Assembly: GCA_029961055.1 (NCBI GenBank)
Contig: JASBVM010000012.1
Location: forward strand, 119,741 to 165,474
Source: Bacillota bacterium
GTDB taxonomy: Bacteria; Bacillota; Sulfobacillia; JAIMAT01
Reading direction: 5' to 3'
Length of the DNA stretch: 45,734 bases
Shown here: piece after piece, positions 11,354 through 20,364 of the stretch
How the letters are laid out: each line of letters begins with the position of its first letter
How positions within the stretch are numbered: the first letter of the stretch is position 1
Position numbers and translations under genes: made by a program
The notes under the pieces: model-generated
Told to the model about the DNA's origin: nothing
The model's input: the letters and a program-made list of their open reading frames with translations, nothing else
The model's database searches: none

Positions 11354-13407
11354 GCGCGGAGACCGCACGCCGGCCCGGAGCGCGGCCTCCCGCCGCCCCC
11401 TCCGCCGGGCCGCTCCCCTGGCTGGCCGGGCTTCTCGCCCTCTACCTGCTCCTGCCCGTCGGCGTCTACGTCGTCTACGCGGGTCAGGCGGCCGCCACGG
11501 GCCGGTTGGGCCCGCCGGACCCGGCGGGGCTCTACGGGGCGCTGAAGACCTCGCTCCTCAGCGCCAGCCTGGCCACGCTGGCGGTGGCCGCCGGGGGGAT
11601 TCCGCTGGGCTACTTCCTGGCGCGCCGCCGCGGCCGCTCCGGCCGCTGGCTCGGCCTGCTGGAGGCGCTGGTCCAGGTGCCGCTGGCGCTGCCGCCGCTG
11701 GTCAGCGGCATCCTGCTCCTGCTGGTGATCGGCCCCTACACCTGGCTGGGCCGCTGGAGCGGCGGCCGCCTGACCGATTCGCTGGCCGGGGTGACGCTGG
11801 CGGAGGCCTTCGTCAGCGCGCCGTTCCTGGTCATCTCCGCCCGCTCCGCCTTCGCCGCCGTCAACCCCTCGTTGGAAGAGGTCGCGGCGACGCTGGGGAT
11901 GCGGCCGCTGGCGAGATTCCTGCGCATCGCGCTGCCGGCCGCCTGGCCGGGCGTCCGCGCGGGCATCCTCCTGGCCTGGCTGCGGGCCTTCGGCGACTTC
12001 GGCGCCACGGTGATGGTGGCCTACCACCCGGCCTCGCTGCCCGTCTACACCTTCGTCCAGTTCGGCAGCGCCGGCCTGGGGGCGGCGCTGGTGCCGGTCG
12101 CCCCCGCCATCGTGGTCGCGGTGCTTCTCCTCCTCCTGGCCGGCCGCCTCTCCCCGGGGCTGGGGCACCGGGGCCGGGCCGGCCTGCTCCGGGTCGACGG
12201 CGCGGGCCCCGCGCCGGCCGCCCCCCCAGCGCCGCCCGACCCGCCCGCCCGCCCGCGGGCGGCGCTCTCCGCCGCCTCCGCCGGCGCGCGCACGCTGAGC
12301 TTCCGCCTGGAGGCGGAGCTCGACGGCTTCTCGCTCCGGCTGGCGCACGTCGCCCGCGCACCGCGGCTGGCCCTGCTCGGCCCTTCCGGCTCGGGCAAGT
12401 CACTCACCCTCCGCCTGCTGGCCGGGGTGGAGGGCCGCGGCGGCGGTGAGCTCCGCCTCGGGGAGGCGGAGCTGGGCGCGCTTCCCCCGGAGGAGCGGGG
12501 CGTCGGCTACGTCCCCCAGGATTACGCGCTCTTCCCGCACCTGACGGTGCGGGAGCATCTCCTGCTCGCCGCGCGAGACGACGTGACCGAGGCAACCTTC
12601 TGGCTGGAGCGGCTGGGGCTGGGCGGCCTGGCGGAGCGGCTGCCCGGCCAGCTCTCGGGGGGCCAGCGGCAGCGGGTGGCGCTGGGTCGCGCGCTCGCGG
12701 CGCGGCCGAGGCTCCTCCTGCTGGACGAGCCGCTCTCGGCGCTGGACGCCCCCCTGCGGCGAGAGCTCCGGCTCCACCTCCGCCAGCTCCAGCGCGAGAC
12801 CGGCCTGGCCACGGTCCTGGCGACCCACGACCCGGAAGAGGCGGCCTTCCTGGCGGACGAGCTCCTGGTGATCCGGGGCGGCCGCCTCCTCCAGGCGGGG
12901 CCCGCCGAGGAGCTGCTCCGCCGCCCGGCGACGCCGGAGGTGGCACGCCTCCTCGGCCTGGTCAACACCTTCCCCGGCCGCCTGGAGCGGGGGCGTCTGG
13001 AGAGCGGCGGCCTGCTCCTGCCCTGGACGGGCCCCCCTGCGCCGGCGGCGGGGCCCGCCAGCCTCTCCGACCCGGCGCCGGACCGCATGGAAGGCGAGGT
13101 CATGTGGTCGGTGGCTCCCGGCGCGGTCCGCCTCCTGATGGAGGGGGAGGAGGCGCGCCCGGGGGAGGTGGCGGTGGAAGGGATCCTGCGCGAGCGCTGG
13201 ACCGCCGGCGAGCAGGAAGAGGCCTGGGTGGAGCTGCCCGGCCCGCTGACGCTGGTGGTCCGGCGCTCCGCGGGCGGCGAGGCGCCTCTGCCGGGCGCCC
13301 GCTGCCGCATCGCCATCCCCCTCCGCGCCGTCCGCCTCTGGCCGCGGGCAGGGAGCGACCCGCGCCCGGCACGGGAACGGGCGGCGAGCGGCGCCCGCGG
13401 GAGCTAG
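11350..13407 (+). CDS. Molybdate/tungstate ABC transporter permease-ATPase fusion (ModB-ModC)
   Basis: A single 685-aa polypeptide joins the permease and ATPase of the oxyanion importer. Residues ~25-270 are a five-to-six-helix permease with the EEVAATLGM coupling-loop motif. A Pro/Ala-rich linker (~275-310) leads to the ATPase, with Walker A GPSGSGKS at 344-351, a VPQDYALFPHLT Q-loop, signature LSGGQ at 435-439, Walker B D459-E460 and switch H493. The C-terminal ~150 residues resemble a TOBE/mop-type regulatory region, with a variable Pro/Ala-rich insertion. One gene per full transporter half means a homodimer could form the importer. The stop shares the CTAG tetranucleotide with the convergent murJ stop. 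Confidence 0.9.
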   Translation: MSAETARRPGARPPAAPSAGPLPWLAGLLALYLLLPVGVYVVYAGQAAATGRLGPPDPAGLYGALKTSLLSASLATLAVAAGGIPLGYFLARRRGRSGRWLGLLEALVQVPLALPPLVSGILLLLVIGPYTWLGRWSGGRLTDSLAGVTLAEAFVSAPFLVISARSAFAAVNPSLEEVAATLGMRPLARFLRIALPAAWPGVRAGILLAWLRAFGDFGATVMVAYHPASLPVYTFVQFGSAGLGAALVPVAPAIVVAVLLLLLAGRLSPGLGHRGRAGLLRVDGAGPAPAAPPAPPDPPARPRAALSAASAGARTLSFRLEAELDGFSLRLAHVARAPRLALLGPSGSGKSLTLRLLAGVEGRGGGELRLGEAELGALPPEERGVGYVPQDYALFPHLTVREHLLLAARDDVTEATFWLERLGLGGLAERLPGQLSGGQRQRVALGRALAARPRLLLLDEPLSALDAPLRRELRLHLRQLQRETGLATVLATHDPEEAAFLADELLVIRGGRLLQAGPAEELLRRPATPEVARLLGLVNTFPGRLERGRLESGGLLLPWTGPPAPAAGPASLSDPAPDRMEGEVMWSVAPGAVRLLMEGEEARPGEVAVEGILRERWTAGEQEEAWVELPGPLTLVVRRSAGGEAPLPGARCRIAIPLRAVRLWPRAGSDPRPARERAASGARGS

Positions 13408-15086
13408 GGACGGCCCTCCGCCGGAGCCGAGCCGGTACGGCGGCCGATCCGACCGCCCACCGTCTCGGTGACGAAGGCGGCCACCTCCATGCGCAGGAGG
13501 GCGGCTGCGGCCCCGTAGACCGCGATGCCGGCGACGATCACCAGCGCCACCGCCAGCAGGTCGACCAGCGAACCCGGGGCGGCGGGGTTCCGTCCCAGGA
13601 GGTGCGCCAGGCGGGCGGCCGGCTGCAGCCGCTGGAGCCCGGCCAACGCCATCGCCATGGCCGCGCTGGCCAGAAGCGACTTCCCCACCTCGACGGCCAG
13701 GCTGCGGCCCCCGAGCGGCCCCGTCCGCCGCCGGAGGAGCAGGAGCAGGAGGAAGCCCCCCGCCGTCGTGGCCACCGAGGTGGAGAGGGCGAGGCCGGCC
13801 AGCCCGATGATCCGGACCAGGACCAGGTTGAGGCCGACGTTGATGGCCACGGTGGCCACGCCCACCCACATGGGCGTCAGGCTGTCGCGGAGCGACCAGA
13901 AGGCGCGCGTCAGCAGAAGGCTCCAGCCGCCGCCCGGCAGGGAGAGGCCGTAGAGGGCGAAGGCCACCGCCGTCATGCCGGTCGCCCGGGCGTCGAAGGC
14001 GCCCCGCTCGTAGACGGCGCGGACGATCTCGTAGCGCAGCAGGACCATGCCCGCCACGGCCGGCACCGTGACCGCCGCCATCAGGCCGAGCCCGCGGCGG
14101 ACCCCGTTGCGGAAGGCGTCCATCTCCTCCGCCGCCGTCTGCGCGGAGAAGGTCGGGTAGAGGACGGTGACCAGCGGCGTCACCAGCAGCCCCGCGGGGA
14201 CGCCGTAGAGCCGGTTGCCGTAGTTGAGCGCCGCGATGCTCCCCGCCGCCAGCCAGGAGGCCAGCAGGCGGTCGACGAAGAGGTTGACGGCGTTGGCGCC
14301 CGAGCTGATCAGGACCGGCACCAGCATGCGGCCGCTCTCCACGATGGCCGGCATCCCCGGCGCCCAGACCCAGCGGAAGCGCCAGCCGTGGCGGCGGAGG
14401 AAGGGAAGCTGGATCAGGAGCTGGCTGGCGGAACCCAGCAGCGTTCCCGCGGCCAGGAAGGCGACGCCGGCCTCGGGACCCCAGCGCGCCGCCACGGGGA
14501 TCCCGCCCACCAGCGCCCCCAGCACGATCAGGATGTCGTAGGGGATGCCGATGGCGGCGGGCGCGGCGAAGTGCTGGTTGGACTCCAGGATGCCGGCCGC
14601 CCAGCCCGCGAGGCTCTGGAAGAGGAGCGCCGGCAGCAGGATGCGGGTGAGCCCTGCGGTCAGCGCCCGCTCCTGCGGCCCGAACCCCGGCGCCATCCAG
14701 CCCACGAGCCAGGGCGCCAGCAGCTCGCTGGCCGCGGTGACCGCGATCAGGCCGACGGAGATCAGGATCAGGGCGGCGTTGGCGTAGCGGAGGGCCTCCT
14801 CCTCGCCCTCCCGCTCCCGCACCCGGGCGTAGTTGGGAATGATGACGCTGGTGGCGGCGGCGTTGACCGCCGCGAAGAAGAGGATCGGGATGTTGGTCGC
14901 CACCAGGTAGGCGTCGACCACGCGGCTGGCGCCGAAGGCCGCCCCGATCGCCGCCTCCCGTGCGAAGCCGAAGAGCTTGGAGACCGCGGTGATCACCAGG
15001 ATGGTCAGGGTGGCCCTGGCGATGCCCCTCCGGCCGAGGGCCCGTCCCACCGCCACCCGCTCGCCCGCCTCGACCTCTCGCTCCAC
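13404..15086 (-). CDS. murJ: MurJ-family lipid II flippase
   Basis: A 560-aa multi-spanning membrane protein of the MurJ/MviN (MOP) family, expected to flip lipid II across the cytoplasmic membrane. The start region has SKLFGFAREAAIGAAFG, the family's conserved first helix. Later motifs include NYGNRLYGVPAGLL and AFWSLRDSLTPMW. About 14 hydrophobic segments are visible, matching the family. The GTG start has GGAGGGGCGGGAGC upstream. It lies 26 bp after an ABC exporter permease on the same strand, so the three genes probably form one transcript. An O-antigen or exopolysaccharide flippase role is possible but less likely. Confidence 0.9.
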   Translation of the reverse strand: MEREVEAGERVAVGRALGRRGIARATLTILVITAVSKLFGFAREAAIGAAFGASRVVDAYLVATNIPILFFAAVNAAATSVIIPNYARVREREGEEEALRYANAALILISVGLIAVTAASELLAPWLVGWMAPGFGPQERALTAGLTRILLPALLFQSLAGWAAGILESNQHFAAPAAIGIPYDILIVLGALVGGIPVAARWGPEAGVAFLAAGTLLGSASQLLIQLPFLRRHGWRFRWVWAPGMPAIVESGRMLVPVLISSGANAVNLFVDRLLASWLAAGSIAALNYGNRLYGVPAGLLVTPLVTVLYPTFSAQTAAEEMDAFRNGVRRGLGLMAAVTVPAVAGMVLLRYEIVRAVYERGAFDARATGMTAVAFALYGLSLPGGGWSLLLTRAFWSLRDSLTPMWVGVATVAINVGLNLVLVRIIGLAGLALSTSVATTAGGFLLLLLLRRRTGPLGGRSLAVEVGKSLLASAAMAMALAGLQRLQPAARLAHLLGRNPAAPGSLVDLLAVALVIVAGIAVYGAAAALLRMEVAAFVTETVGGRIGRRTGSAPAEGRP

Positions 15087-15112
15087 GCTCCCGCCCCTCC
15101 CCGCCCCGGCCC

Positions 15113-16828
15113 TCAGGCGCTCAGCCGCTCCCAGGCCCGACCGGCGACCGAGACGGCCAGGGCCACCGTGCCGGCGGGCACCGCCACCGCCAGGAGCAGG
15201 CCGGCGCGCAGGAGCCAGCCCGCCTCACGCACCCATCCAAGGTACCCGAGGAGGAGAGCCGCTGCCAACGCCGCCGCGAAGAGCAGGTCGCCGGCGGCCA
15301 TCGTCGCCAGGGCCTGCACCCTCGCCACGCTGTGGCGGACATCCTCCGCCTCCGGACGGGCCCAGGAGGCCCCCGCCGCCAGCGCCGAGGCGGAGAAACC
15401 GGCGGCCACCGCGAGGCCGATCAGGCCCGCCCCCGTCGCCTGTACCCAGCCGCCCCCCGCCAGCAGCGTCACGGCGACGGCGAGGAGCAGGCTGAGGGAG
15501 CCGCTCACGGCGAGAGCGGCGAGGAGCTTCCCCAGCGCCACCTCGCTCCCGTGGACGGGGGCCGCGCGCAGGATCCAGAGGTTCTTCCCCTCCCGCCCGT
15601 AGGCCGTCAGGGCGACCTGGCCGCTCACCAGCGCCGCGAAGAGCGCGGCGACCAGGGCGCCGCGGGCCGCCGCCCACAGGGAGGCGCCTCCGGCCACACC
15701 CGCCAGGGGCGCGGGGAGCGGCCCCTCCCGGCCGGGCGCGCCGCTGGGCAGGATGAAGCCGACCACGGCCACCACCAGGGCGTAGGCGGTGTCCGACCAG
15801 AGCCGCAGGTCCCGGAAGGTGGTGCGCAGCTCCTTCCTCGCCACCGAAACCGCGGGGGCCCAGCCCCCCCGCCCGCCACCGGCGGCGGAACCCACCCGGC
15901 GGCCGACCCGGCTCTCTCCCGCCGCCGGCTCGGCATCCCGGGTCCCCGGTTCCGGCCGCCGGCGACGGAGACGACGACCCGTCTCCCGGGAGCCCGCCCA
16001 GCCGCTCCGGAAGGTCTCGGGCACCAGCCAGAGCCCGAGCGCCAGCGGCAGGGCGGCAACCAGCGTCGCCGCCGCCAGCGGGCCCAGAGCTCCGGCCGGA
16101 TCGCCTCCCGCCGCCCGCGTCCACGCTTCGGCCGCCCAGAGCGTGGGCCAGGGCCCGTGGGCAAGGCCCGAGAGCCGGTCCGGGGCGGGCAGGCTCCCGC
16201 CGTCCGGAACCAGGCGGGGTGCCAGCTGGCCGCCTGCGTAGATGAGGGCGCCCAGGAGCGTCCCCACCGCCGCCCCCACTTCGCGGGTCCGGTAGGGAGG
16301 CACCACCCGCATCACCACGAGGTGCAGGAGCAACCCCATCCCGACGCTGCCCAGGATCGTGGCCAGGAGCAGCCAGATCGCCTCCGCCGCGTAGGCGGCG
16401 CCCGCCCCCCAGGCCCGCCCCAGCCCGGTCACCGCGGGCAGGCCGAAGAGGAGGCCGCCGGCGAGAGGCGTGGCCGCCACCTCCGCGAACTTGCTCAGGA
16501 AGACGGTCCGCTCCGGAAGCGGAGCGCTGAAGAGAAGCTCCAGATCGGAGGCGGCGTAGAGGCTGGAGAAGGCGGCCCCCGCGGCGAGGAAGAGGGCGGT
16601 CGCCGAACCCGCGAAGAGCAGGGCGTGCAGCAGCGGGAGCGCCAGCGGCGAGCCGGGGCGGATCGGCCCGCGGAAGAGCGCCTCCACGGCCGCTCCCCAC
16701 CCGATGGCCAAGGCCGAGGCGACGACGAGGACGACGGGAAGCCAGAGCCAGCCCCTCCCCCGGCTCCCCGCGGCGAAGCCCTTCCAGGCGATGCGCAGCT
16801 TCCAGCCCAGGAGGCGACCGAGGCTCAC
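15113..16828 (-). CDS. ABC exporter permease
   Basis: Membrane half of an ABC-2-like exporter (571 aa) with roughly 12-14 hydrophobic segments. Conserved-looking features include LELLFSAPLPERTVFLSKF near residue 95, seen in large putative exporter permeases where the cytoplasmic loop follows the first helices. A hydrophilic Arg/Gly-rich loop lies mid-protein near residue 310. The GTG start overlaps the stop of the ATPase gene (GTGA), so the two subunits are coupled. The substrate cannot be predicted. The neighbouring murJ hints at an envelope-related cargo, which is weak evidence. Confidence 0.82.
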   Translation of the reverse strand: MSLGRLLGWKLRIAWKGFAAGSRGRGWLWLPVVLVVASALAIGWGAAVEALFRGPIRPGSPLALPLLHALLFAGSATALFLAAGAAFSSLYAASDLELLFSAPLPERTVFLSKFAEVAATPLAGGLLFGLPAVTGLGRAWGAGAAYAAEAIWLLLATILGSVGMGLLLHLVVMRVVPPYRTREVGAAVGTLLGALIYAGGQLAPRLVPDGGSLPAPDRLSGLAHGPWPTLWAAEAWTRAAGGDPAGALGPLAAATLVAALPLALGLWLVPETFRSGWAGSRETGRRLRRRRPEPGTRDAEPAAGESRVGRRVGSAAGGGRGGWAPAVSVARKELRTTFRDLRLWSDTAYALVVAVVGFILPSGAPGREGPLPAPLAGVAGGASLWAAARGALVAALFAALVSGQVALTAYGREGKNLWILRAAPVHGSEVALGKLLAALAVSGSLSLLLAVAVTLLAGGGWVQATGAGLIGLAVAAGFSASALAAGASWARPEAEDVRHSVARVQALATMAAGDLLFAAALAAALLLGYLGWVREAGWLLRAGLLLAVAVPAGTVALAVSVAGRAWERLSA

Positions 16829-17598
16829 CCGCGCTCTTCCTCCCCGAGGAGCCGGACCAGGTCGGCGACCTCCTCGCCGCCGGTCAGCTCGATGAAGACG
16901 TCCTCCAGCGAGCGGTCCGCGCCCCGGGCCAGCTCTTCCGGACGCCCCTGGGCGAGGAGCCGGCCGTTCTGCAGGATGACGACGCGGTCGCAGAGGTGCT
17001 GGGCGATCTCCAGCACGTGCGTGGACATGAGGACGCCCCCGCCCCGGGCGCAGAAGCTGCGCAGCACGTTCTTCAGCAGCCGGGCCGAGCGCGGGTCGAG
17101 CCCGATGGTGGGCTCGTCCAGCACCAGCACCTCCGGGTCGTGCAGGAGGGCACCGGCGATGGCCAGCTTCTGGCGCATGCCGCGGGAGTAGCTCTGCACC
17201 GGATCGTCCGCCTGCCCGGTCAGGGCGAACAGCTCCAGCAGCTCGGCCGCGCGCCGGTGGGCGACGGCGGGAGGGACCCGCCACAGGTCGCCCACGAAGG
17301 CGAGGAACTCGCGGCCGGTCAGCTTCTCATAGAGGACCGGGACGTCCGGCACGTAGCCCAGGCGCTGCTTCGCCTCCAGCGGCTGGCGCCAGACGTCGTA
17401 GCCGGCCACCCGGGCGCGACCCCCGCTGGGTTGCAGCAGCCCGGCCAGCATCCGCAGCGTGGTCGTCTTCCCCGCCCCGTTGGGCCCCAGGAAGCCGACG
17501 AGTTCGCCGCGCCGCACCTCGAAGCTGAGCCGGTCGACGGCGCGGTGGGCGCCGTACGATTTCGACAGCTCCTCGAGGCGGACGACGCTCTCCTCCAT
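16825..17598 (-). CDS. ABC exporter ATP-binding protein
   Basis: A 257-aa cytoplasmic ATPase of an ABC-2-type exporter (CcmA/DrrA-like). It contains Walker A GPNGAGKTT near residue 40, signature YSRGMRQKL near 138, Walker B VLVLDEPTIGLDP near 158, and the switch region STHVLEIAQHLCDR. The length is typical. The ATG at 17598 follows a 90-bp divergent spacer with the MFS gene, so the promoter for the ATPase-permease-MurJ set is expected there. Confidence 0.9.
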   Translation of the reverse strand: MEESVVRLEELSKSYGAHRAVDRLSFEVRRGELVGFLGPNGAGKTTTLRMLAGLLQPSGGRARVAGYDVWRQPLEAKQRLGYVPDVPVLYEKLTGREFLAFVGDLWRVPPAVAHRRAAELLELFALTGQADDPVQSYSRGMRQKLAIAGALLHDPEVLVLDEPTIGLDPRSARLLKNVLRSFCARGGGVLMSTHVLEIAQHLCDRVVILQNGRLLAQGRPEELARGADRSLEDVFIELTGGEEVADLVRLLGEEERG

Positions 17599-17676
17599 CG
17601 CGCTCGCCCCCGGTCGACCGATGTCCCTTCCGCCATTCCACGCCGGACCGTCCGGCCCCTCCGCCCGGCGATCTGC

Positions 17677-17682
17677 TATAAG
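17677..17682 (+). promoter_or_regulatory. -10 element close to MFS start
   Basis: TATAAG ends six bases before the MFS start codon. Transcription from such an element would begin at or near the ATG, giving a leaderless message. No recognisable -35 lies 16-18 bp upstream. Confidence 0.35.
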
Positions 17683-17688
17683 AGAGCC

Positions 17689-19053
17689 ATGGCCCACGCC
17701 CGCAGCCGCGGTCCGGCGCGCTGGTTCCGATGGATGACGCACGGGCCCCGCCGTTGGCTGGGCGCCCTCCTGGCCTATCCGGCGCCGCGGGCGGTCCGGA
17801 GGAACGCCGCCTGGAGCCTGCTGGAGGGCGCGCTGGCGAACCTGAGCACCGGCGTGCTCGGGAGCTTCCTCGGGGTGTACGTCGTCCGCCTGGGCGGGCC
17901 CGTCCTCCTGGTCGGCCTCGCCTCGGCGCTGCCTCCCCTCCTGGCCAGCTTCGTCCAGCCCTGGGCGGTCCGCCTGATCGCCCGGCAGGGCGCCCGCCCG
18001 GTGATGCTCCGCTGGGCGCTGGCCGCCCGCGCGGGCCTCCTCCTCCTCGCGGCGGTGCCGCTTCTGCCCGCGCCGGGGCCGGTCCTGGCCTGGCTGCTGG
18101 TGCTCGCCACCACGCTGGCCAACGGGGCGGCCACCCTGGCGCTGGTGGCCTGGACGGCGCTGATGGCCCAGCTCTTCCCCGGCCACCTGCGGGGACGGGT
18201 CTTCGGCGACCGGAACCTCTTCGTCTCGCTGACCACGCTCCTGGGCACCCTGCTGGGCGGCCTCTTCCTGGATCTCTTGGGCACGCGCCTGGGGAGCGCG
18301 GCCGGACTCTTCGCGGGCGGCGCGGCGGCGGTCGCCTCCTGGCTCTTCCTGCGCAGGCTCCAGCCGCCGGAGGCGGGCGGCGCGCCGGCGGCGGCGCAGG
18401 GCGGGGCGATCGGGGGGATCCGGGGAGAGGGAGGGGCGGAGAGGCCGGGCGACCTGGAGGTGGCGCGCGAGGCGCTGCGGCGGCCGCTCCCGCGGCTGGT
18501 CTTCCTGGGCGGGGCGATCTTCCAGGCGGGGCTGATGCTGCCGGCCGCCGCCTACCCGATCTTCTACGTCCGCCTCCTCCACCTGCCGGGCTCCTGGATC
18601 AGCCTCATCGGCATGGGCAGCTCGCTGGCCGCCATCCTCACCTCGCGGCTCTGGGGCATCTGGCACGACCGGCGGGGCGTGCTCTGGACCTACGCGGCCA
18701 GCACCGCCCTCTTCCTCGCGGTCCCCCTGGTCTACGCCTGGGCCCGGAACCCCTGGCTCCTCCTGCTGGCCAACAGCGTCACCGGGATCGGGGCGGCCGG
18801 TTACACCATCGCCAACTTCAACGCGGTCCTGGCGGTGGCGCGCCCGGAGGAGCGGACGGCCCTGGTGGCGCTCTTCAACCTGGTGCTCTACGCGCTGGCG
18901 GCGGTGGCGCCCTTGGTGGGGACGGCCCTCCTCCCCCTGGCGGGGGTTCCCGGGCTCTTCCTGCTGGCGGGCGCCGGCCGCGCCACGGGAGCGCTCCTCT
19001 TCGCCTGGGCGAGGAGGCGCTGGGGCGAACCCCGGGCGACGCCTACCGCCTGA
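17689..19053 (+). CDS. Major facilitator superfamily transporter
   Basis: A 454-aa integral membrane protein with about 12 hydrophobic helices in two halves. They are separated by a long hydrophilic loop (about residues 225-265) rich in Gly, Ala and Glu. An MFS-type loop (GHLRGRVFGDRNLF) lies near residue 165, typical of the cytoplasmic loops of the superfamily. Substrate unknown; drug or sugar efflux are possibilities. No strong ribosome site is visible and a -10-like TATAAG lies six bases upstream. The 3' end overlaps the convergent Nramp gene by 11 bp. Confidence 0.85.
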   Translation: MAHARSRGPARWFRWMTHGPRRWLGALLAYPAPRAVRRNAAWSLLEGALANLSTGVLGSFLGVYVVRLGGPVLLVGLASALPPLLASFVQPWAVRLIARQGARPVMLRWALAARAGLLLLAAVPLLPAPGPVLAWLLVLATTLANGAATLALVAWTALMAQLFPGHLRGRVFGDRNLFVSLTTLLGTLLGGLFLDLLGTRLGSAAGLFAGGAAAVASWLFLRRLQPPEAGGAPAAAQGGAIGGIRGEGGAERPGDLEVAREALRRPLPRLVFLGGAIFQAGLMLPAAAYPIFYVRLLHLPGSWISLIGMGSSLAAILTSRLWGIWHDRRGVLWTYAASTALFLAVPLVYAWARNPWLLLLANSVTGIGAAGYTIANFNAVLAVARPEERTALVALFNLVLYALAAVAPLVGTALLPLAGVPGLFLLAGAGRATGALLFAWARRRWGEPRATPTA

Positions 19054-20320
19054 GCAGCCCGGCCGCCGCCTGGGCCAGGAGCAGGAGGTCCAGCGCGACG
19101 ACGGCCAGCGCCACCAGCGTCGCCAGGCCTGTCAGCCAGGGGGGCGCCGAGCGCTCCCCCATCACACGCCGGTCGGCGTTGAAGAAGACCAGCGGGCCCA
19201 GCGCGAAGGGCAGGGCGAAGCTGAGCACCACCTGGCTGAGCACCAGCACCCGTACCGGGTCGAACCCCAGGGCGACCACCGCCACCGCCGGCAGGAGCGT
19301 CAGCAGCCGGCGCTCCAGCAGGCCCATGCGCACGTCCACGAAGCCCGCCAGGATGGTCTGGCCGGCCATGGTGCCGACCATGCTGGAGGCGAGCCCGGAG
19401 GCGAGGAGGCCGACGGCGAAGACCGTCGCCGCCGCCGGGCCGAAGAGCGGCCGGAGCGTCCGGTGCGCCTCTTCGATGCCCGACACCTCCAGGCCCCGGG
19501 CGCCGAAGGCGGCCGCCGCCATCACCAGCAGGCTGGCGTTGACCAGGAAGGCGACGTTCATGGCGACCAGAACGTCGATGCGCTCGTACCGGTCCAGCAC
19601 CGCGGGGTCCGCGCCGGTACGCCGGGGCAGCACCAGCGCCGAGTGGAGGTAGACCACGTGCGGCATCACCGTCGCCCCGAAGATGCCGGCGGCGTAGAGG
19701 AGCTCCTCGCCGTCCAGGCGCGGCACCACCAGGTGGGGGAGGAGGGTGCCCCAGGCCGGCCGGGCCAGGAAGACCTCCCCCACATAGGCGACCGCGATCA
19801 CACCCAGGAAGCCGATGATCACCTCCTCCACCAGCCGGAAGCCGCGCTCCTCCAGCTTCAGCAGGAGGAGCGTCGACGCCCCGGCCAGCAGGGCGGCGGC
19901 CAGGAGCGGCAGGTGGAAGAGGAGCCGGAGGCCCAGCGCGGCCCCCATCAGCTCCGCCAGGTCGGTGGCCATGGTGCCCAGCTCGGCCACCACCCAGAGG
20001 AAGCGGTTGAGCCGCGCCGGCAGGAACCGCCGGCTCAGCTCCGGAAGCGTCTGCCCCGTGGCGATCCCCAGCCGCGCGGCCAGGCTCTGCACCAGGATGG
20101 CCACCAGGTTGGCGGCCAGGACCACCCAGAGCAGGTCGTAGCCGAAGAGCGAGCCGGCGGCGATGTTGGTGGCGAAGTTGCCGGGGTCGACGTAGGCGAT
20201 GCTGGCCACGAAGGCCGGCCCCATGTACGGGAGGAGCGTCCCCAGGCGGGGAACGAGACCCGCCGGGCGGCCGGCGGGAGCCACCGCCCGGGAGGCCGTC
20301 TGCCGTCTTCCTTCCGCCAC
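19043..20320 (-). CDS. Nramp-family divalent metal transporter
   Basis: A 425-aa Nramp transporter, expected to import Mn(II) or Fe(II) with protons. TM1 carries the metal-binding DPGNFATN motif near residue 47. TM6 carries the MPHVVYLHSALV motif with the conserved Met near residue 225. About 11 hydrophobic helices are visible, as in the family. It is divergent from a CPBP protease gene with only 44 bp between the starts. The upstream gap is too short to hold an obvious metal-sensing riboswitch, so control by a protein repressor is more likely. Confidence 0.92.
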   Translation of the reverse strand: MAEGRRQTASRAVAPAGRPAGLVPRLGTLLPYMGPAFVASIAYVDPGNFATNIAAGSLFGYDLLWVVLAANLVAILVQSLAARLGIATGQTLPELSRRFLPARLNRFLWVVAELGTMATDLAELMGAALGLRLLFHLPLLAAALLAGASTLLLLKLEERGFRLVEEVIIGFLGVIAVAYVGEVFLARPAWGTLLPHLVVPRLDGEELLYAAGIFGATVMPHVVYLHSALVLPRRTGADPAVLDRYERIDVLVAMNVAFLVNASLLVMAAAAFGARGLEVSGIEEAHRTLRPLFGPAAATVFAVGLLASGLASSMVGTMAGQTILAGFVDVRMGLLERRLLTLLPAVAVVALGFDPVRVLVLSQVVLSFALPFALGPLVFFNADRRVMGERSAPPWLTGLATLVALAVVALDLLLLAQAAAGLLRR

Positions 20321-20364
20321 GTGCCGACCTCCCCCCGGCGCTCCTACCCTATGGAAGGGGGAGG

